Positions 59,352 to 64,000 of a stretch of DNA of 64,000 nt are shown here, in pieces; position 1 is the stretch's first letter, and each line of letters opens with the position of its first letter. A program made the position numbers and the translations under genes. The DNA is from Tanypteryx hageni (lineage: Eukaryota; Arthropoda; Insecta; Odonata; Petaluridae): NCBI GenBank assembly GCA_028673005.1, contig CM054116.1, forward strand, positions 71,189,315 through 71,253,314, in the 5' to 3' direction. The notes beneath the pieces were generated by a model that was not told the DNA's origin, ran no database searches, and saw nothing but the letters and a program-made list of their open reading frames with translations.

Positions 59352-60492
59352 GATACAATTCGGTTATTCTGGACTCCTATTAAAAATTCATAATAATACT
59401 ATTTACTTTTCACAACAATACAGTTTATCCCAGACCCCTATTAAAAATTCTATTATACAAGAGAGGATAATAAATACGGTACTTGAGCATTATCTATCCA
59501 CAAATTTTTCCCGCAGGGAGTGGCGCTGTAGGTGACAAGAAATGGAACCATGCATTGTACATATGTGTATCTCATATAGCCAGGGGCGGATCCGGAAACT
59601 TCCCAAGGGGAGGGCAATCGCCCCAATTGCCCCTCCCCCCTCTTGATTCCGTCTCTGCCGACGACCATACATTTTGAAAATCCCTATCCCCATCAGAACC
59701 TTTCTTTTCCTTGTCATACAGACTTACTTCGGTGTAGAAACAAGGAATGTTGCGCGGAATGAATTTAAGAATGTACCCAGTGGATGGCAATGGGGTCATC
59801 CAAGGGGAGGGCGATCGCCCCCATCGCCCCTCCCTGCATATAGCCATACTTTTATGGCATTTGCACTGCTTTGGGCACCCAATCTCTGCTGGCACCAAGA
59901 GGGTGACATTCATTTAGAGTGGGCACCACAGGCACCCCACATGACTTCAATCTCTAAAATTAAATCACACTTATTGAAAAGAGAACTTATGTTATGTTCG
60001 TTTAGTGGTGGCGGTGCGCAGAAGGCACTCTCACGGAAGGATGAGTCCATCCTTGAGGCAGGACCGTCTATAGGGGAGGCCATGTTTAGCCGAGGGCAAA
60101 AGCTGCGCAAACTATTTTCTGAACTATTAGTCTGAACCTAAAATGTGCTACTGTGCATGGCTACAATGTCGACTTTCCCCTTAAAGGTTCCCCTCCCAAG
60201 TCTTTCCCTTACCCTCTCACGCATCACCATCTGCCACCACTAAACAAACGAGCAATCCCGGTCAGTTTTGTAAACACAACCTCCATGTAGTAAGGAAACG
60301 GCATCTTCTTCAGGTCTCGGTAAATCCCCAAGTTTCATAGCTTGTAAGGGCTTAAGAAATACGTTTTTATTAAAATTATGAAATTAAAACAAAGCAATTA
60401 TTTATAGCTACATCATAAACTGTATTGTTGTGAAAAGTAAATAGTATTATTATGAATTTTTAATAGGGTTCCGAGATAACCAAATTGTACCC
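59352..60492. mobile_element. inverted repeat flanking a 1-kb GC-richer segment
   Basis: Bases 59376-59428 and 60415-60467 are perfect 53-bp inverted repeats, with weaker matching to about 59352 and 60492. Part of the left arm is repeated directly at 59433-59455. Inside are two related GC-rich boxes (59605-59640 and 59795-59838, CCAAGGGGAGGGC.ATCGCCC type) and a GGGGCGGATCCGGAA motif. The 153-codon frame at 59674-60135 resembles no known protein. Class unknown. Confidence 0.65.
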
Positions 60493-60518
60493 AAGATATA
60501 ATTTAATAAGATTATGTC

Positions 60519-61692
60519 CAGTATTTGTCGGCATATAAGATGCACCTTTCTTAAAATTAATCCGAAAATCAGTCTGCATTTTATACCCCAAAGGTAAGAT
60601 TATTACTGTTCTCTATAATGACATTTACAAATACACTTATCTCCAAAATGGAATAATTGACAGTCATTCATTCATTAAAATATACATCATTAATAATTAA
60701 TAGTGAAAAATTGGTAACATATAGAGAAAAACCTTATGTAACATGAATTCTGAGGACATTTTCATTATTGTGTTTTAATAGATGTCCTCTCACACTGATT
60801 ACAATTTCGGTGCGTTTGCGATGTTTTAGTTTCTAATGAGCCCAATGAATAGCACAATTAATGCCATAGAACAGTAGAATGTGTGTAATGTCATATATAT
60901 TTTATACATATCTTGGATAAATAACATAACGTATATTGAGATCTCAATGGCTACAAGAATGAAAAGATATGTCTACACTATTACCTATAAGTTTCAGGTG
61001 ATTCAATACACAAAAACGCATGGAAACCGAGAAGCAGCATATCATTTCGGTCCACCTCCCACAGAAAAAAAAATGACGCGTGAATGGAGAAAATGAGGAA
61101 ACACTGAAGCTGATGGGATAAGAGAAACATAGTCTTCATAAGGTTGGTCTTAAATGGCCACAACTAGAGGAGGAATTGATGGGTAATAGAACAAAGGAAG
61201 TTTTGTATTTCAATATCGATCAAAATCGTTATGTACAAGGCAAAAAGAGTTGCAGAAGAAAAAGGACTAGTTGAGCATACGTATCATTATGACATATGCA
61301 TTCCATTTATTATTTATCCCATTAAATTAAAATATCATCTTGCACTTAAGTTTAAGTACTATCTGTGTGACGTGTGCAGCACACTTAGAAGCTTAATTAA
61401 TATGACTGCCGAGTTCATGCAGGGCACATTAAGCTACACAAGTCTTGAAGCAATTATTTATGTTTTAGATCATCCCTATTTATTTTACAAATTAACCTTA
61501 TCTAAGATGTTTTATATTTAATTGTTATCATGCCATAATATTTTCTGTAAATGCTGAAGGATATGGATTTAATCACAGATGGAAATGATACACATGGCCC
61601 TTCCTAAATGCCTTGGTGAACCAAAATACTATTTTCCTGAAAAATCTTCTAGAAAACTGGAGTGCATCTTATATGCCGAAAAACTATCTTTT
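60519..61692 (+). mobile_element. pogo/Tigger-like element remnant (1.2 kb)
   Basis: The ends share TCGGCATATAAGATGCAC (left at 60529, right in reverse complement ending about 61680), a Tigger-type terminus. It carries the N-terminal part of a transposase (60945-61280). No DDE domain remains. Confidence 0.7.
60945..61280 (+). pseudogene. Tigger-type transposase N-terminal helix-turn-helix remnant
   Basis: Reads ATRMKRYVYTITYKFQVIQY, TKTHGNREAAYHFGPPPTEK, KMTREWRK, then a stop at 61094. After frame changes it continues HKVGLKWPQLEEELMGNRTK. 'F...VI.YA..HGNR.AA.HFG....VR.WRK' followed by 'WP.LE.EL' is the psq/CENP-B-type DNA-binding region of Tigger transposases. Broken by stops. Confidence 0.85.
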
Positions 61693-62859
61693 TTTAATAA
61701 AATGTGGCATAAGTACAATAATTAGTAATGACAATTTCTCATAGCTGAAGACATGACAAGTTTGCATTTCTACAGAATCAAAAATAATTTTTAAGTTGAA
61801 TAGTAGGGAGCCTGCAGTTCCACTGCAGCAATTTCTGAGAAATGCCAAAAAATGTTGTTTTGACATTTGTGAATAATGAATAATAACATTGAACTCATAG
61901 TTTATTAATGGACAAAAGAGAACAGTCAAACATCAAGAATGTGAAAAATTGTTTAGTTAAGATGTATTGCAGCAACTAAATACACTTACCACTGCTACCA
62001 CCTCTCCTTTTTCTCATGCTATTTCCCTGTATTTTGTATTCCCCACCCCTCCATTTCCCCACCTGCCATTACTCTTCTCCCACTCTCACAACAGCTAACA
62101 ATAACCCTTCTTGCCCCTCTACACCAGGAGTAAAGAGCATAATCAGCAACAATTAGATTGCTTAAGAGATAAAAATTTTCACTTAAAATATCTTGTATTT
62201 TTTTTTGTTAAAAGCACAATTTCAGACCGATTCGATCCATAACCAAAATCTGATGGTATAACAAGAAGACCAAACCAGGGTTTCTTAAAGTTGACATCCC
62301 GCATTAATTACTTATGATGACAGAAAATGTTTCAGTATGTGTTGGTCAGTCCAAGGAATTCTCATATCTTAAATACCATTTGTAATTCATAGTTTATCAA
62401 TGTTAGAGAAAAATTGGAAAACAAATGAATAGAGCATTATCAGGTTAAAAATATTAAAAGCAATGGCAAAATCTCTTTCTGACATTATTTTTGCATGTAT
62501 TTTTTACATAAACGAATATAATAAATGTTACTGTTTATATATTAATATGTATGGATCAACTGTCCATTGCTGAAGGGTAGTTGAGTGGAAAAGAATATAA
62601 CACATTCGTTCACTTGCCTATGCTCAACCCGAGCTCAGTAATAACCATCTCCATGGAAATAATCTGATAAAATAAGATTTAAAATGCAAAACCGGTTTTA
62701 GTAGAAATTCAAGAAAATACGATCAATTACCAAAATTGTGATAAGAATTAGAATCTACATTCTTTTCCCCTTAGAACAGTACAAACCCTGCTCCAATATC
62801 ACAATTTTAAGATATTTTAATGTATTAAAGAAAACATCTCTGCATGATGGATTTGAGAG
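61693..62859. other. AT-rich stretch, nothing recognised
   Basis: Only a C/T-rich patch (61990-62120) stands out. No gene, RNA or repeat structure was recognised. Confidence 0.4.
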
Positions 62860-62879
62860 TTCCTATGTAAAACAAATAG

Positions 62880-63070
62880 GAAATCAATGTTCCTGGAATC
62901 GAACCCGAGACTTCAATCTTCGCCAAATAAAATATACCCCGGAGGTGGGCTCTGGCAGCACGAACCTCATACCAAGTTTCATGAAAATTGGTCCATTGGC
63001 GCAAAAGTTGTTAGCAGGGGACACACACACATACAGGACCATTTCATAAGACTATGTTTCTTTTACGAAA
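62880..63070. mobile_element. SINE box-B fragment and retroelement-like tail
   Basis: CCTGGAATCGAACCCGAGAC (62890) is a reversed tRNA-like box B with the CCAGG extension of the local SINE family. It is followed by ATACCAAGTTTCATGAAAAT, TGGTCCATTGGCGC and a CACACACACATACAGGACC end, typical of arthropod retroelement 3' ends. Confidence 0.45.
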
Positions 63071-63664
63071 CCAGCCTAAAAATAAAACAACCTTTTCTAC
63101 CAGCCTGGGTTCCAGTCCCAACTTTGCATCTTGATTTTAAGTAATTTTAAAGAGCATATAAAAAAATAATCTACACTTATTTCTATGTTATTCAACTGGA
63201 GGAAATTAAATAAGAATAAGTAATTTTATTTATTTTATTAGGGTGGTTGGTGGAATTAATAACCCCCCCCTAAAGCACAATACAGATCAACTTGAATAAA
63301 CAAAGAAAGTTCGGTAGAAACTGAATCATGAGATCCGTAGAAATTCACCAATTGAAACTTGATTTTTTATAGTAAAATTCAAAATTGACTTTTTTGCAAT
63401 TAAGTGAATTTCTTACTTGTGCTTCACACACAATCAAGTAAAAAGATTTCATCCTAATTAGGTTCTGGCTTCTTTTCATGCAAATACAGACATCACTCAC
63501 TTAGTGCTCTTAATTGGTTCCTGAAAAACAGAGCACTAACTGAAACCATATTAAGTGAGGGAATTTTCTACATAAAAACTAATGTAAATAGATTTAATTA
63601 TTATTATTATTCACATAAACGCTACAATTGGGAGCAGGTTCCGGTGGCAGCAAGTCCCCATCAC

Positions 63665-63935
63665 AACTCAATGCATAATACCCAAATTACATAATAAAAA
63701 TTGGGTTTACTTCATACAAAAATATAACCTTTGTGATACTATTTCCTATACACTATATACTGCTTCTTAACTTTAAGTCACAGGAACTCTCATCACAACA
63801 GCTTAGGTACCACTCAATACATAATACCCACATTACATAATAAAAATTGAATGTACTTAATACAAAAATATAACATTTTTTGATATTATTTCCTATACAC
63901 TATGTACAACTTCTTGTCTTCAGGTCACAGGACTT
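63665..63935 (+). repeat. tandem duplication of about 147 bp
   Basis: CTCAAT(G/A)CATAATACCCA starts at 63669 and again near 63815. Each is followed by ACATAATAAAAATTG, TACAAAAATATAAC, 'TATTTCCTATACACTAT' and 'GTCACAGGA'. The units are roughly 85% alike by eye. It may continue past the window. Confidence 0.85.
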
Positions 63936-64000
63936 CCAACCTACTCTCAGTGCTAATGAATTCCCAATATAAGGTATATTTTAGTGCTTAAATATACATA

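Noticed and set aside
59674..60135. 153-codon open frame, the longest in the window
   Set aside because: No domain recognised. It runs through decayed repeat boxes, and other frames there are similarly open because of higher GC content.
1..64000. Microbial systems (operons, CRISPR, prophage, toxin-antitoxin)
   Set aside because: No long contiguous genes, ribosome-binding sites or repeat-spacer arrays; introns and eukaryotic transposons throughout.

Overview
This is a nuclear genome window from an animal, most likely an arthropod and probably an insect. The signs are AT-rich DNA, GT-AG introns up to 8.6 kb, no bacterial-style packed genes, and dense remnants of eukaryotic transposons (hAT, piggyBac, Tc1/mariner and pogo/Tigger, PIF/Harbinger, Helitron, a non-LTR retrotransposon, tRNA-derived SINEs). 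The species cannot be told from the sequence alone.

One host gene is well supported. It lies on the minus strand and runs from about 57288 down to 27859 as ten exons with consistent splice phases, giving a predicted protein of about 533 residues. Its central part matches the integrase-binding domain (IBD, a TFIIS-N/LW-like helical bundle) of the LEDGF/PSIP1 - HDGFL2 family; the Drosophila relative is JASPer. After the IBD comes a highly charged, low-complexity Lys/Glu/Ser tail. The PWWP chromatin reader usual at the N terminus of this family was not found in the window. The 55-nt sixth exon carries one base more than its reading frame allows, so it is either an assembly indel or a disabling mutation.

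Layout. 1-1620: GC-richer, pyrimidine-tract DNA with CCAAT-like motifs and a long (TC)n, no recognisable gene. 1620-7760: AT-rich DNA, a broken dispersed repeat (4085-5400) and a second pyrimidine-rich tract. 7766-14720: a transposon nest (mariner fragment; a 3.1 kb hAT element with a perfect 8-bp target duplication sitting inside another hAT; a hAT transposase pseudogene; a further hAT-like element holding a SINE and a Helitron end). 16590-21250: LINE reverse transcriptase remnant, a 970-bp TIR element, SINE and a Helitron helicase remnant. 22280-26360: two TTAA-flanked piggyBac-type elements. 27859-57288: the IBD gene, its introns filled with elements including a mariner fold-back dimer, a Helitron piece, a Harbinger element with a MADF/Myb-like ORF, an inverted pair of tRNA-derived SINEs, two pogo/Tigger remnants, piggyBac MITEs and two almost spacer-free palindromes. 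57300-64000: 5' flank or further intron of the gene, with a SINE, a 53-bp perfect inverted repeat flanking about 1 kb, a third Tigger remnant and a tandem duplication at the right edge.

The transposon genes are independent of one another and nearly all broken; only the IBD gene looks like a working cellular gene. No rRNA gene, functional tRNA gene, CRISPR array or microbial operon was seen.
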